Source of the DNA: Nocardioides halotolerans DSM 19273
GTDB lineage: Bacteria; Actinomycetota; Actinomycetes; Propionibacteriales; Nocardioidaceae
DNA: 64,000 nucleotides
Assembly (NCBI RefSeq): GCF_000422805.1
Contig: NZ_AUGT01000023.1
Coordinates: 62,001-126,000 of the forward strand
Reading direction: 5' to 3'
Part shown: piece after piece, positions 1 through 9,683 of the stretch
Numbering within the stretch: the stretch's first letter is position 1
How the letters are laid out: each line of letters begins with the position of its first letter
Position numbers and translations under genes: made by a program
The notes under the pieces: generated by a model
Databases searched by the model: none
What the model was told of the DNA's origin: nothing
Seen by the model: only the letters and a program-made list of their open reading frames with translations

Positions 1-786
1 GTGCACCGGCCCGACGGGCAGCTGGTCCTCGTGGACACCCCGGGCCTGCACCGGCCGCGCACCCTGCTCGGCGAGCGGCTCAACGACCTGGTCCGCAGCA
101 CGTGGGCCGAGGTCGACGTGGTGGCCGTGTGCTTCCCGAGCAACGAGAAGATCGGCCCCGGCGACCGCTTCATCGTCACCGAGATGTCCAAGATCAAGCG
201 CACGACGAAGGTCGCCGTCGCGACCAAGACCGACCTGGCGGGGCCCGAGCGGATCGGCGAGCACCTCCTCGACATCCAGCGCCTCGGCGCCGAGGCCGGC
301 ATCGAGTGGGCCGAGATCGTGCCGGTCTCGGCGGTCCAGGGCGACGAACCACAGAGCCAGGTGCAGCTCCTCGCGGACCTGCTGCTGGCACTGCTGCCCG
401 AGGGGCCGCAGCTCTACCCCGACGGCGAGCTGACCGACGCCCCCGAGGAGGTCCTGGTCGCCGAGCTGATCCGCGAGGCGGCGCTCGACGGCGTCCGCGA
501 CGAGCTCCCGCACTCGATCGCCGTGGTCGTCGAGGAGATGCTGCCGCGGGAGGACCGGCCGGCCGACAAGCCGCTGCTCGACATCCACGCCAGCCTCTAC
601 GTCGAGCGCGACTCCCAGAAGGGCATCGTCATCGGCCACAAGGGCGCCCGCCTCAAGGACGTCGGCATGCGCGCGCGGAGGTCGATCGAGGCGCTGCTCG
701 GCACCCCGGTCTACCTCGACCTGCACGTGAAGATCGCCAAGGACTGGCAGCGCGACCCGCGACAGCTCCGCAAGCTGGGCTTCTGA
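1..786 (+). CDS. era: GTPase Era, 3' part (5' end outside window)
   Basis: This is the C-terminal part of Era, the GTPase that binds 16S rRNA during 30S subunit maturation. The frame is open from the first base, so the GTG there is not taken as the true start and the G1 P-loop and G2 region lie upstream of the window. Visible parts are G3 (DTPG, residues 12-15), G4 written as TKTD (residues 75-78) instead of the usual NKxD, and a C-terminal KH RNA-binding domain with the loop IGHKG (residues 211-215). The ending KLGF is typical of the family. The next gene is convergent and 64 bases away. The identification is secure; only the 5' boundary is unknown. Confidence 0.95.
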   Translation: MHRPDGQLVLVDTPGLHRPRTLLGERLNDLVRSTWAEVDVVAVCFPSNEKIGPGDRFIVTEMSKIKRTTKVAVATKTDLAGPERIGEHLLDIQRLGAEAGIEWAEIVPVSAVQGDEPQSQVQLLADLLLALLPEGPQLYPDGELTDAPEEVLVAELIREAALDGVRDELPHSIAVVVEEMLPREDRPADKPLLDIHASLYVERDSQKGIVIGHKGARLKDVGMRARRSIEALLGTPVYLDLHVKIAKDWQRDPRQLRKLGF

Positions 787-850
787 TCACGATCCCCGCA
801 CCCGTCGCGGCGTGGCAGGCGATCGCCGAGGCGCGCGACCCCGCCGTCGG

Positions 851-1690
851 TCAGGCCGGGTCGGGCGACCAGCACCGGCCGTAGGTCTGCCCCGCCTGCC
901 ACTGGTCCCTGGTGGGCCACTCGTAGCCCCACTGGTAGTCGAGCGCGTCGGAGGCGATCTCGCGGGCGGCGTCGGCGCACGGCCCCTGGCCGGCGTCCTT
1001 GACGACGCCCTCGCCCGGGTAGCGACCCTTCTTGGCCGCCTTGCCGGACAGGTCGACCACCGAGATCGCCTTCCAGCTGTGGTCCTCGCGGCAGAGCACC
1101 CGGGCGAAGGCCGCCTCGCCGGGTGTGGAGGTGCCGCACATGCCGTACGCCTCGCGGCCGGCGGCCTTCTCGAGGACGCCGGCGAGGTCGCCCTCGACCT
1201 TGGCGATGCGCTTGTCGCCGGAGACCGCGATGACGTCGCAGCGGTACCACGCCGCACCTGCGTCGGCCTGCTCGATCGTCGGCGTGAACCACACCGGCCG
1301 GAGCAGCGAGAGGCGCAGCTGCGCCTCGGTGCCGCCGACGTACGCCGCGAGCTTCGTCGGGCAGCGACGGGCCACCTGCGCGCGGACCTCCTCGGAGTCG
1401 ACGGCGAGCAGGTGCCCGTTGGTGACCAGGTCGAGACGGCCCACGGCGAAGGTCTGTGTGGTGTGCCCCTTGGCGCACGCGACCGGGGTGTCCTCGTTGG
1501 TCGGCGCGACCGCCTCGGTGTAGGACAGCCGGTAGCACGCGCCGACCGCGGGGGCGGGCGGTGGCGCCGGGGCGGGCGTCGCGCTCGGGGTGGCGGTGGG
1601 TGTCGGCGTCGGCTTCGCGTCGGGCTCCGCGTCGTCGCTCGTGCACGACGCGAGCGCCAGGAGCGCCACCGCGACGACCACGGCTCTCAT
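851..1690 (-). CDS. Septum-formation-type lipoprotein (second of a tandem pair)
   Basis: Predicted 279-residue lipoprotein. The N-terminus is a short hydrophobic signal ending in a lipobox LALASC (Cys16), followed by a Pro/Thr/Ala-rich linker (about residues 22-50). The folded part carries two related halves with spaced Cys residues and motifs such as VGACYRL, WYRCD and CREDHSW, the pattern of the actinobacterial Septum_form family; the biochemical role of that family is not established. The ATG at 1690 overlaps the stop of the upstream paralogue by 4 bases, so the two are co-transcribed and probably translationally coupled. It is a diverged duplicate of its neighbour, sharing the WYRCD and W-K/R-A-[VI] blocks. 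Confidence 0.7.
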   Translation of the reverse strand: MRAVVVAVALLALASCTSDDAEPDAKPTPTPTATPSATPAPAPPPAPAVGACYRLSYTEAVAPTNEDTPVACAKGHTTQTFAVGRLDLVTNGHLLAVDSEEVRAQVARRCPTKLAAYVGGTEAQLRLSLLRPVWFTPTIEQADAGAAWYRCDVIAVSGDKRIAKVEGDLAGVLEKAAGREAYGMCGTSTPGEAAFARVLCREDHSWKAISVVDLSGKAAKKGRYPGEGVVKDAGQGPCADAAREIASDALDYQWGYEWPTRDQWQAGQTYGRCWSPDPA

Positions 1691-2493
1691 GCGGTCGTGG
1701 CCGCCCAGCAGACCGACCGGCGGTTGCCGGCCTTCCACTCGCCCTCGTGGAACCACGTGTAGCCGAAGTCGTAGGCCGGCGGGTAGCCCAGCCACGCCCC
1801 GACCGAGCGGGAGCAGTAGTCGCGGGTGGTCACCTCGACCACCCGGTCGCCGGGGTAGGGGTCCTCCGGGTCGCCCACCTTGATGGTGGTGACGGCGCGC
1901 CAGTTGTGCTTCTCGGTGCAGGGGATCTTGGGCGCGCCCTGGACCGAGGGGCCGTTGGCGCACACCATCCACTCGTCGTTGGTGGGCTGCTGGGCCAGCA
2001 GCCCCGCCGCGGTGGGCGGGAGCGCGGCGTACGCCTTGCTCTCCTCGCCGCCGCCGATCACGTCGCAGCGGTACCACCGCGCGCCCTTCTCCCATGCCTT
2101 CTCCGACGGCCGGAACCACGCCCAGCTGACGACGGTCCGCAGCACCGTGCTCTCGTCGGCGCCGAGGAACTCCCGGAACTTCGTGGAGCAGGTCTGGTAG
2201 GCGAACGCGCCGAGCTCCTCTGCGTCGTAGGCCGCGTCGGCGGCCACCGGGGGCAGGTCGCCGACCGCGAACGTCTCCGCCGTGTGCCTCGTCGAGCAGT
2301 CGACGACCTTGGTCGCGTTGCTCGGCAGGGCGACGTCCTCGGGAGTCAGCACCCGGCAGGCACCCTGCTGCGGGGGCTCGACCGCGTCGACCTGGTCGCT
2401 GTCGACGTTGCCGTTGTCGTCCTGGCCGCAGGCAGCGAGCACGAGCGCGGCCGCGACGAGCACGCTCGCGAGCGTTGCGGCGCGAGCGCGCAC
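1687..2493 (-). CDS. Septum-formation-type lipoprotein (first of a tandem pair)
   Basis: Predicted 268-residue lipoprotein starting at a GTG (2493) behind a good GGGAGG Shine-Dalgarno. The signal peptide ends in the lipobox VLAAC (Cys22). As in its downstream paralogue, the mature part contains QGACRVL, ARWYRCDV, CTEKHNWRAV and a Trp/Tyr-rich C-terminus, matching the Septum_form domain pattern of actinobacterial cell-surface proteins. It is the promoter-proximal gene of the pair and lies divergently from the nitronate monooxygenase gene, with 75 bases between the two starts. Surface location is predicted; the molecular function is unknown. Confidence 0.7.
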   Translation of the reverse strand: MRARAATLASVLVAAALVLAACGQDDNGNVDSDQVDAVEPPQQGACRVLTPEDVALPSNATKVVDCSTRHTAETFAVGDLPPVAADAAYDAEELGAFAYQTCSTKFREFLGADESTVLRTVVSWAWFRPSEKAWEKGARWYRCDVIGGGEESKAYAALPPTAAGLLAQQPTNDEWMVCANGPSVQGAPKIPCTEKHNWRAVTTIKVGDPEDPYPGDRVVEVTTRDYCSRSVGAWLGYPPAYDFGYTWFHEGEWKAGNRRSVCWAATTA

Positions 2494-2568
2494 GTGACCT
2501 CCCTGCTGTGGCCTGCGTCATGGCCGGAACCGACCAGAGCCTACCGGCGGGCCGTGAGGTGACAGGCT

Positions 2569-3597
2569 GTGCGCGTGGTGGTCGACCTGCTCGCCCGGCT
2601 GGGGTGCCGCGTGCCCGTGCTCACCGCGCCGATGGCCGGTGGCCCGACCGTGCCCGCACTCGTGCTTGCCGCCTCCGAGGCGGGGTCGGCGGGCTTCCTC
2701 GCCGGCGGCTACAAGACCCCCGACGCGCTGGCCGCCGAGATCGCCGCGGTGCACGGGCAGACAGGCGGCTACGGCGTGAACCTGTTCGCCCCCAGCCCGG
2801 TGCCGGTCGACCCGGCGGCCTACGCCGCCTACCGCGAGCTGCTGCTCCCTCTGGCGGAGCGCTACGGCGTCGAGCTCCCGTCCGTGCCGGTCGAGGACGA
2901 CGACCACTGGCAGGGCAAGGTCGACGTCCTGGTCGGGGCGGCGCCGCCGGTCGTGTCCTTCACGTTCGGCCTGCCCGACGAGGGCTCGGCCGAGCGTCTC
3001 CGCGCGGCCGGTTGCCTGCTCGTGCAGACGGTCACCTCTCCCGAGGAGGCCCGGCTCGCCGCCGACGCGGGCCTGGACGCGCTCGCCGTTCAGTCGGCCG
3101 GCGCCGGCGGCCACTCGGGCACCTTCACCCCGGAGCGTCCGCCGCCGCGGGTGCCCCTCCCCGACCTCGTCCGTGCCGTGCGCACGGCGGTCGGTTTGCC
3201 CGTGGTCGCCGCCGGCGGCATCGCGACCGGCGCCGACGTGCGCGCGGCGCTCGAGGCCGGCGCCGAGGCCGTCGCGGTCGGCACGCTGCTGCTCCTCGCC
3301 GACGAGGCCGGCACCAACCCCGCGCACCGCGCCGGCCTCGCGGGCGGCGACCGCGGCCCGCAGCTCACCACCACCGCCTTCAGCGGCCGTCCCGCCGGCG
3401 GGGTGATGAACGCCTTCCTCGCGGCGTACGACGGCAAGGCCCCGCTCGGCTACCCGGCGGTGCACCACCTCACCAGTCCGATCCGCCGGGCCGCGGCGGC
3501 CGCGGGCAATCCCGAGCACGTCAACCTCTGGGCCGGCACCGGCCACCGCCACGTCCGCTCGCAACCCGTGGCCGAGACCCTGAGGGCATTGGTCTAG
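2569..3597 (+). CDS. Nitronate monooxygenase family FMN enzyme
   Basis: A 342-residue TIM-barrel flavoprotein of the nitronate monooxygenase (former 2-nitropropane dioxygenase) family, which oxidises alkyl nitronates using FMN and oxygen. The N-terminus carries the APMAGG motif, the middle the phosphate-binding AGGIATGAD loop, and QSAGAGGHSG (about residues 177-186) supplies the active-site His region. The GTG start at 2569 is favoured by GAGGTGA seven bases upstream. Its TAG stop overlaps the stop of a tiny convergent gene. Members of this family also act as enoyl reductases or detoxify propionate-3-nitronate, so the physiological substrate is open. Confidence 0.85.
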   Translation: MRVVVDLLARLGCRVPVLTAPMAGGPTVPALVLAASEAGSAGFLAGGYKTPDALAAEIAAVHGQTGGYGVNLFAPSPVPVDPAAYAAYRELLLPLAERYGVELPSVPVEDDDHWQGKVDVLVGAAPPVVSFTFGLPDEGSAERLRAAGCLLVQTVTSPEEARLAADAGLDALAVQSAGAGGHSGTFTPERPPPRVPLPDLVRAVRTAVGLPVVAAGGIATGADVRAALEAGAEAVAVGTLLLLADEAGTNPAHRAGLAGGDRGPQLTTTAFSGRPAGGVMNAFLAAYDGKAPLGYPAVHHLTSPIRRAAAAAGNPEHVNLWAGTGHRHVRSQPVAETLRALV

Positions 3598-3740
3598 GTA
3601 GCGAGCATGAGGATCATGTCGCGGTCGTAGGTGCGGCCGTCGTGCTGCTCGGTGAGGTGGGCGTTGGTGAGCTCGACGAGCTCGTCCTCGTCCTTGCCCA
3701 CGATGGTCTCGCCGCACGGGCACTGGATGCGGGTCTTCAT
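3594..3740 (-). CDS. Small CxC protein, DUF1059-like
   Basis: A 48-residue acidic protein read from an ATG at 3740. It begins MKTRIQCPCG and continues with ETIVGKDEDELVE and a His-containing stretch AHLTEQHDG. The CPCG motif near the N-terminus followed by G-x-D-E-D-E-L-V and a downstream H..H resembles the small DUF1059 family (predicted metal-binding mini-proteins). Its TAG stop shares bases with the TAG of the convergent nitronate monooxygenase gene (3595-3597), a tight tail-to-tail overlap. It is divergent from the leuA leader, 32 bases away. The good codon pattern and family resemblance support a real gene; the function is unknown. Confidence 0.7.
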   Translation of the reverse strand: MKTRIQCPCGETIVGKDEDELVELTNAHLTEQHDGRTYDRDMILMLAT

Positions 3741-3757
3741 GGACCCATTGAACCCGC

Positions 3758-3763
3758 TACAGT
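3758..3763 (+). promoter_or_regulatory. Candidate -10 element of the leuA leader transcript
   Basis: TACAGT fits the actinobacterial TANNNT -10 pattern and lies 9 bases before the leader-peptide ATG. A transcript starting 6-8 bases after it would begin almost at the ATG, giving a leaderless or nearly leaderless leader peptide. No convincing -35 element is seen, so this is tentative. Confidence 0.35.
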
Positions 3764-3772
3764 GACCACGTC

Positions 3773-3798
3773 ATGACGCGACGTCTTCTCCTTCGCCG

Positions 3799-3814
<16 letters not shown>
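3773..3814 (+). CDS. leuL: leuA leader peptide (13 residues, three consecutive Leu codons)
   Basis: ATG at 3773 opens a 13-codon frame encoding MTRRLLLRRRSEV and ending at TGA 3812-3814. Three Leu codons in a row (CTT CTC CTT, 3785-3793) sit immediately before the first strand of a hairpin and 77 bases before the leuA stop-proximal start region. Leader peptides rich in Leu codons upstream of leuA are known in actinobacteria, where ribosome stalling reports leucyl-tRNA supply. The position, codon content and the alternative pairings that follow make this a regulatory ORF rather than a chance one. The peptide itself probably has no separate function. Confidence 0.8.
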
Positions 3815-5615
<1,801 letters not shown>

Positions 5616-5622
5616 GGCCGGC

Positions 5623-5638
5623 TGCAAGAAATTTTGCA
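5623..5638. promoter_or_regulatory. AT-rich imperfect palindrome after leuA
   Basis: TGCAAGAAATTTTGCA has perfect TGCAA/TTGCA ends around a 6-base centre and stands out from the GC-rich surroundings. It lies 8 bases after the leuA stop and about 110 bases before the next gene. It could be a weak hairpin ending the leuA transcript or an operator for a LacI-like regulator; nothing here decides between these. Confidence 0.3.
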
Positions 5639-5682
5639 CCTTTCGGTCAGGGAGGCGTGACAAACGCGCCCGCGCGGGGAGA

Positions 5683-5747
5683 GGATCGCCGAACTTAAGA
5701 CCGTTCTTAGGTAGCACATCTCTCGGCGATCCATGAGGAGACCTCAT
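5683..5747 (+). promoter_or_regulatory. Stacked hairpins in the 5' leader of the secreted protein gene
   Basis: GGATCGCCGA (5683-5692) is exactly complementary to TCGGCGATCC (5723-5732) and encloses a smaller inverted repeat TAAGA/TCTTA (5696-5700 and 5705-5709). Directly after it, ATGAGG (5733-5738) pairs with CCTCAT (5742-5747) around a 3-base loop, burying the GAGGAG Shine-Dalgarno immediately before the TTG start at 5749. The pairing is visible; whether it regulates translation or is a DNA operator is unknown. Confidence 0.45.
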
Positions 5748-5748
5748 C

Positions 5749-6873
5749 TTGAATGCACTTCGGAAGAAGGTGACGAGGCTCTCGGGCTTCGCACTGGTGA
5801 CCACCGGGCTCGTGCTCGGCCAGCTGGGCTTCGCCACCACCGCGAACGCTGTCGAGCTGATCCAGGACGGCGGCTTCGAGGCCGGCGCATCGGGTGACAG
5901 CCCCGCGTGGATCGAGGCCGACACGGAGTTCGGCACCCCGCTCTGCACCGCCGCTGCCTGCGGCACGGGCGGCGGCACGGCGGGCCCGCACGGCGGCACG
6001 GTCTGGGCCTGGTTCGGTGGCTCCGCCACGACCGGCCACACCGGCAGCGTGAGTCAGGCGGTGACCATCCCCACCGGCGACCCCGCGACGCTGACCTACT
6101 GGTACTGGAACGGGTCGGTCAACACGCCGTTCGACGCCACGCTGACCGTGAAGATCGACGCCACCACGGTCAAGACGCACACCGAGGCCAGCACCGCTGA
6201 GCCCGGCTACACGCAGCAGACCGTCGACATCAGCGCCTTCGCCGACGGTGGGTCGCACACCCTGTCGTTCAACTACCTCAACGGCGGGACCGGCATCACG
6301 AACATGTCCGTCGACGATGTGAGCATCAACGCCGGGCCGCCGCCGGACACCACCCCGCCGGACACGACGATCACCAGCAGCCCTGCGGGTGGCATCGCGA
6401 AGTCTCTCACGGTCCCGATCTCGTTCACCTCGACCGAGACCCCGTCGACGTTCACCTGCACGCTCGACAGCGGCGCCTCGGCCCCGTGCACCAGCCCCAG
6501 GTCGCTCACCGTGACCCCGGGCCAGCACACCTTCAAGGTCGCGGCGACCGACGCCGCGATGAACACCGACGCCACCCCGGCGACGGTGACCTTCACCGCC
6601 TACGACTGCACCACGCTGAACGCTGCGGTGACCGCGGCGCAGGCGAAGGCGGACGCGGCGGCCAAGAAGCTCGCGAAGGCCAAGAAGGCGCTGAAGAAGG
6701 CCAAGAAGTCCGGCAACGCCAGCAAGGTCAAGAAGGCGAAGAAGAAGCTGAAGAAGGCCAAGAAGGCAGCGAAGGCGGCCAAGGCCGAGGTGGCAGCGGC
6801 CACCTCCGCAGCCGCTCCGTGTGGCGGGAGCCCGCGGGTCGCCGCCTCGACGGTCGACACCAGCCGGCGCTGA
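5749..6873 (+). CDS. Secreted beta-sandwich protein with Lys/Ala-rich C-terminal repeat
   Basis: A 374-residue exported protein with a TTG start behind GAGGAG. Residues 1-34 form a signal peptide with cleavage near TANA-VEL. The mature N-terminus (about 38-185) begins LIQDGGFEAG, a pattern common in carbohydrate-binding-like jelly-roll domains of secreted actinobacterial proteins. A Pro/Thr linker (PPDTTPPDTTI) leads to a bacterial Ig-like domain with CTLDSG and GQHTFKVAATD (about 210-285). The end (about 300-355) is a strongly basic coiled-coil-like segment of repeated AKKALKKAKK units, closed by Cys residues flanking it. The tail could bind cell-wall polyanions, which is inference. No enzyme motif is seen. 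Confidence 0.75.
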   Translation: MNALRKKVTRLSGFALVTTGLVLGQLGFATTANAVELIQDGGFEAGASGDSPAWIEADTEFGTPLCTAAACGTGGGTAGPHGGTVWAWFGGSATTGHTGSVSQAVTIPTGDPATLTYWYWNGSVNTPFDATLTVKIDATTVKTHTEASTAEPGYTQQTVDISAFADGGSHTLSFNYLNGGTGITNMSVDDVSINAGPPPDTTPPDTTITSSPAGGIAKSLTVPISFTSTETPSTFTCTLDSGASAPCTSPRSLTVTPGQHTFKVAATDAAMNTDATPATVTFTAYDCTTLNAAVTAAQAKADAAAKKLAKAKKALKKAKKSGNASKVKKAKKKLKKAKKAAKAAKAEVAAATSAAAPCGGSPRVAASTVDTSRR

Positions 6874-6952
6874 CACGCACGACCCCGAACGGGCCCGGGG
6901 GAGCGCCGCACCCAGCGGCGCAACCCCGGCACGTCGGGTAACTTGACCGCTC

Positions 6953-9679
6953 ATGCGCACCACGCTCAGCGGTCTCGTCCTCGTGATCACGACGGGGGCG
7001 CTCCTGGCCACCACGGCCGGAGCGCCCCCGTCATCCGCGTCCGGGCAGCCGCCGGCGCCCGTGCCGGCCAAGGCGGGGGATCCCTACGGCAACCTCTGGA
7101 ACATCCTCCCGCCGGGCTCGAACGGCAACGTCACCACGGTCGACCTCGCCTCGCTGCTCGGCACCACGGCGACGCCGACGAAGCCGGCGCACTTCGCCGA
7201 CCAGCTCGAGATGTACGACGCGCTGACCACGCACGACCCCGGCAGCATCAGCCAGGCCGACATCGAGCAGCTCTACAAGCGCGAGGACCTCACGCCGGCA
7301 ACCGTCGTCAGCACCAAGGCGCCCAGGCCCGGGGTCACGATCCAGCGTGACGCGTTCGGCGTCCCGTTCATCAACGGCGCGACGTACGACGACGTCGAGT
7401 TCGGCGCCGGCTACGCCGCGGTCGAGGACCGGATGTTCCTCATGGACGTGCTCCGGCACACGGGGGCCGGCCGGATGGCCGAGTTCGTCGGCAACACCCC
7501 GGGCAACGTGGCGATGGACCAGTCGCAGATCCGCGCCGCCTACTACACGCCGGCAGAGGCCAACGCCCAGATCGAGCGAGCGGCCCGCGACGCCCGCGCC
7601 CGGGGGCAGAAGCTGCTCAACGGCGTCGACGCGTTCCTCGCCGGCATCAACCAGGCCCAGCACGACCTGTGCCCGATCCTGGCGGCGCCCACCTGCCCCG
7701 CCGAGTACGCCCTGCTCCAGAAGATCCCGACCGACTGGACCCGCGCCGACATCGTCTACGTCGCCTCCCTGGTGGGCGGCATCTTCGGCAAGGGCGGTGG
7801 CCACGAGGTCCAGAACGCCGAGTGGTGGCAGGCGCTCAAGGCGCGGTTCGGCAAGAAGCGGGCGCTCCAGATCTACGGCGACCTCCGCGAGAAGAACGAC
7901 CCCGAGGCGCCGACGACCTCGAGCAGGCGCGCGCCGTACGACGGCACGGCGTTCGACCCGGACCTGCCCGGCGTCGCGCTCCCCGACCGCAACGGGCCCA
8001 CCGCGCCGGGCACCGGCCACGCGCTGCGCGGCGGCGCCCCCGCACCCGGCGAGGTGCAGCCCCGGCTCGACCTGCCCGGCGGCGTCTCGATCGACCTCTC
8101 CGAGCTCGGCGCCCACGGCATGAGCAACGCGCTGCTCGTGACAGGCAAGGAGTCACGGACCGGCAAGCCCCTGGCCGTGATGGGGCCGCAGACCGGCTAC
8201 TACGCGCCGCAGCTGCTCGTCGAGCAGGTGCTCAACGGTCCGGGCATCCAGGCCCGGGGCGTCGCCTTCGCCGGCACCAACCTGTTCGTCCAGCTCGGGC
8301 GTGGCCTCGACTACGCGTGGTCGGCCACCTCCGCCGGGAGCGACAACATCGACACCGTCGTCGAGCGGCTGTGCAACCCCAAGGGCGGCAAGGCGACGGT
8401 CAGCTCCACGCGCTACCTGGTCGGCAAGAAGTGCGTCCCGATGCAGTCCGACGTGCACACCGAGACCACCACTCCCAACCTCCAGGCGCCCGCGCCGGCG
8501 ACGACCTACAAGTTCCAGGTGCTGCGCACCCGGCACGGCATCGTGCAGGAGCGCACCACCGTCGGCGGCAAGCCGGTCGCGCTGGTGATCCAGCGGTCGA
8601 CGTACGGCCACGAGGTCGACTCCGTGCTCGGCTTCGGCGAGTTCAACGACCCCGGCTTCGTGCACAGCGCGAAGTCGTTCCAGAGGGCCGCGAGCGACAT
8701 CGACTACACGTTCAACTGGTTCTACGCCGACTCCAAGGACATCTCCTACTACTCCTCCGGCCTGCTGCCGAAGCGCTCCGCCAAGGTCGAGCCCGACCTC
8801 CCGCACTGGGCCGGCAAGGCCTACGACTGGAAGGGCTGGCTGTCGTTCCGCAAGCACGCCCGGGAGACCAACCCCAAGCGGGGCTATCTCGTCAGCTGGA
8901 ACAACAAGCCGGCACCCGACTTCTCGGCGGCCGACGACACCTGGAGCTACGGCTCGGTCTACCGCTCGATGGCACTCGAGAAGCGCCTGCTCCCCAAGAT
9001 CAAGGGCAGGAAGAAGATCGACCTCCCCGGCATGGTCGGCGTGATGGCCGGCGGCGCGACCGCTGACTCGCGGGCGGCGTACACCCTCCCGTGGCTGCTC
9101 AAGGTGATCGGCAAGGACAAGAAGACCAAGGCGGCGCGCACGCTCCTCCAGCAGTGGCTCAAGGCCGGCACGCCGCGCGCCGACCGCGATCGCGACGGCG
9201 CCTACGAGTACCAAGCGGCGATCGCGCTCTTCGACACGTGGTGGGAGGACGGCCCGCGCTCGGTCGCCTACGACGCCATGAGCGGCCGGCTCGGGCCGCT
9301 GACCCGCCAGCTGCCGCAGATCCTCGACGACCACCCCCGCGCCGGGCAGGGCTCGTCGTTCAACGGCGTCGCGTGGTACGGCTACCTCTCCAAGGACCTC
9401 CGCTCCGTCCTCGGCAAGCACGTCGACGGCGCCTACTCCACCGGCTACTGCGGCAAGGGCTCGCTCAAGGCCTGCCGCGCAACGCTGCGCACCTCGCTCG
9501 CCGCCGCCGTCGCGCGGATCCTCCAGAAGCAGGGCAAGAGCTCGGTCGGTGAGCTCACCTACGCCAAGTCCGAGGACTTCATCCGCTCGAGCACCGGCGG
9601 CGTGGTCGGCGTCCGGCCGATCGACTGGCAGAACCGCCCGACGTTCCAGCAGGTGATCAGCTTCCTGTCACATCGGTAG
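6953..9679 (+). CDS. Secreted penicillin acylase family N-terminal-nucleophile hydrolase
   Basis: A 908-residue S45-family precursor. Residues 1-30 are a signal peptide. The alpha-chain region shows IQRDAFGVPFING (about 130-142) and GYAAVEDRMF-LMD typical of the family. The likely autocatalytic site is GAHGM/SNALLV, making Ser391 the N-terminal nucleophile of the beta chain, followed by GPQTGYY and the long beta chain. Such enzymes hydrolyse amides: penicillins, acyl-homoserine lactones or cyclic lipopeptides. The substrate cannot be told from sequence here. The gene is alone, 79 bases after the preceding gene, and ends 5 bases from the convergent HNH gene. Confidence 0.88.
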   Translation: MRTTLSGLVLVITTGALLATTAGAPPSSASGQPPAPVPAKAGDPYGNLWNILPPGSNGNVTTVDLASLLGTTATPTKPAHFADQLEMYDALTTHDPGSISQADIEQLYKREDLTPATVVSTKAPRPGVTIQRDAFGVPFINGATYDDVEFGAGYAAVEDRMFLMDVLRHTGAGRMAEFVGNTPGNVAMDQSQIRAAYYTPAEANAQIERAARDARARGQKLLNGVDAFLAGINQAQHDLCPILAAPTCPAEYALLQKIPTDWTRADIVYVASLVGGIFGKGGGHEVQNAEWWQALKARFGKKRALQIYGDLREKNDPEAPTTSSRRAPYDGTAFDPDLPGVALPDRNGPTAPGTGHALRGGAPAPGEVQPRLDLPGGVSIDLSELGAHGMSNALLVTGKESRTGKPLAVMGPQTGYYAPQLLVEQVLNGPGIQARGVAFAGTNLFVQLGRGLDYAWSATSAGSDNIDTVVERLCNPKGGKATVSSTRYLVGKKCVPMQSDVHTETTTPNLQAPAPATTYKFQVLRTRHGIVQERTTVGGKPVALVIQRSTYGHEVDSVLGFGEFNDPGFVHSAKSFQRAASDIDYTFNWFYADSKDISYYSSGLLPKRSAKVEPDLPHWAGKAYDWKGWLSFRKHARETNPKRGYLVSWNNKPAPDFSAADDTWSYGSVYRSMALEKRLLPKIKGRKKIDLPGMVGVMAGGATADSRAAYTLPWLLKVIGKDKKTKAARTLLQQWLKAGTPRADRDRDGAYEYQAAIALFDTWWEDGPRSVAYDAMSGRLGPLTRQLPQILDDHPRAGQGSSFNGVAWYGYLSKDLRSVLGKHVDGAYSTGYCGKGSLKACRATLRTSLAAAVARILQKQGKSSVGELTYAKSEDFIRSSTGGVVGVRPIDWQNRPTFQQVISFLSHR

Positions 9680-9683
9680 GCGC

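Noticed and set aside
5683..5732. ydaO-like opening GGATCGCCGAA before the secreted protein
   Set aside because: The first bases resemble the start of that riboswitch, but the enclosed loop is only 30 bases, far too short for the known fold.
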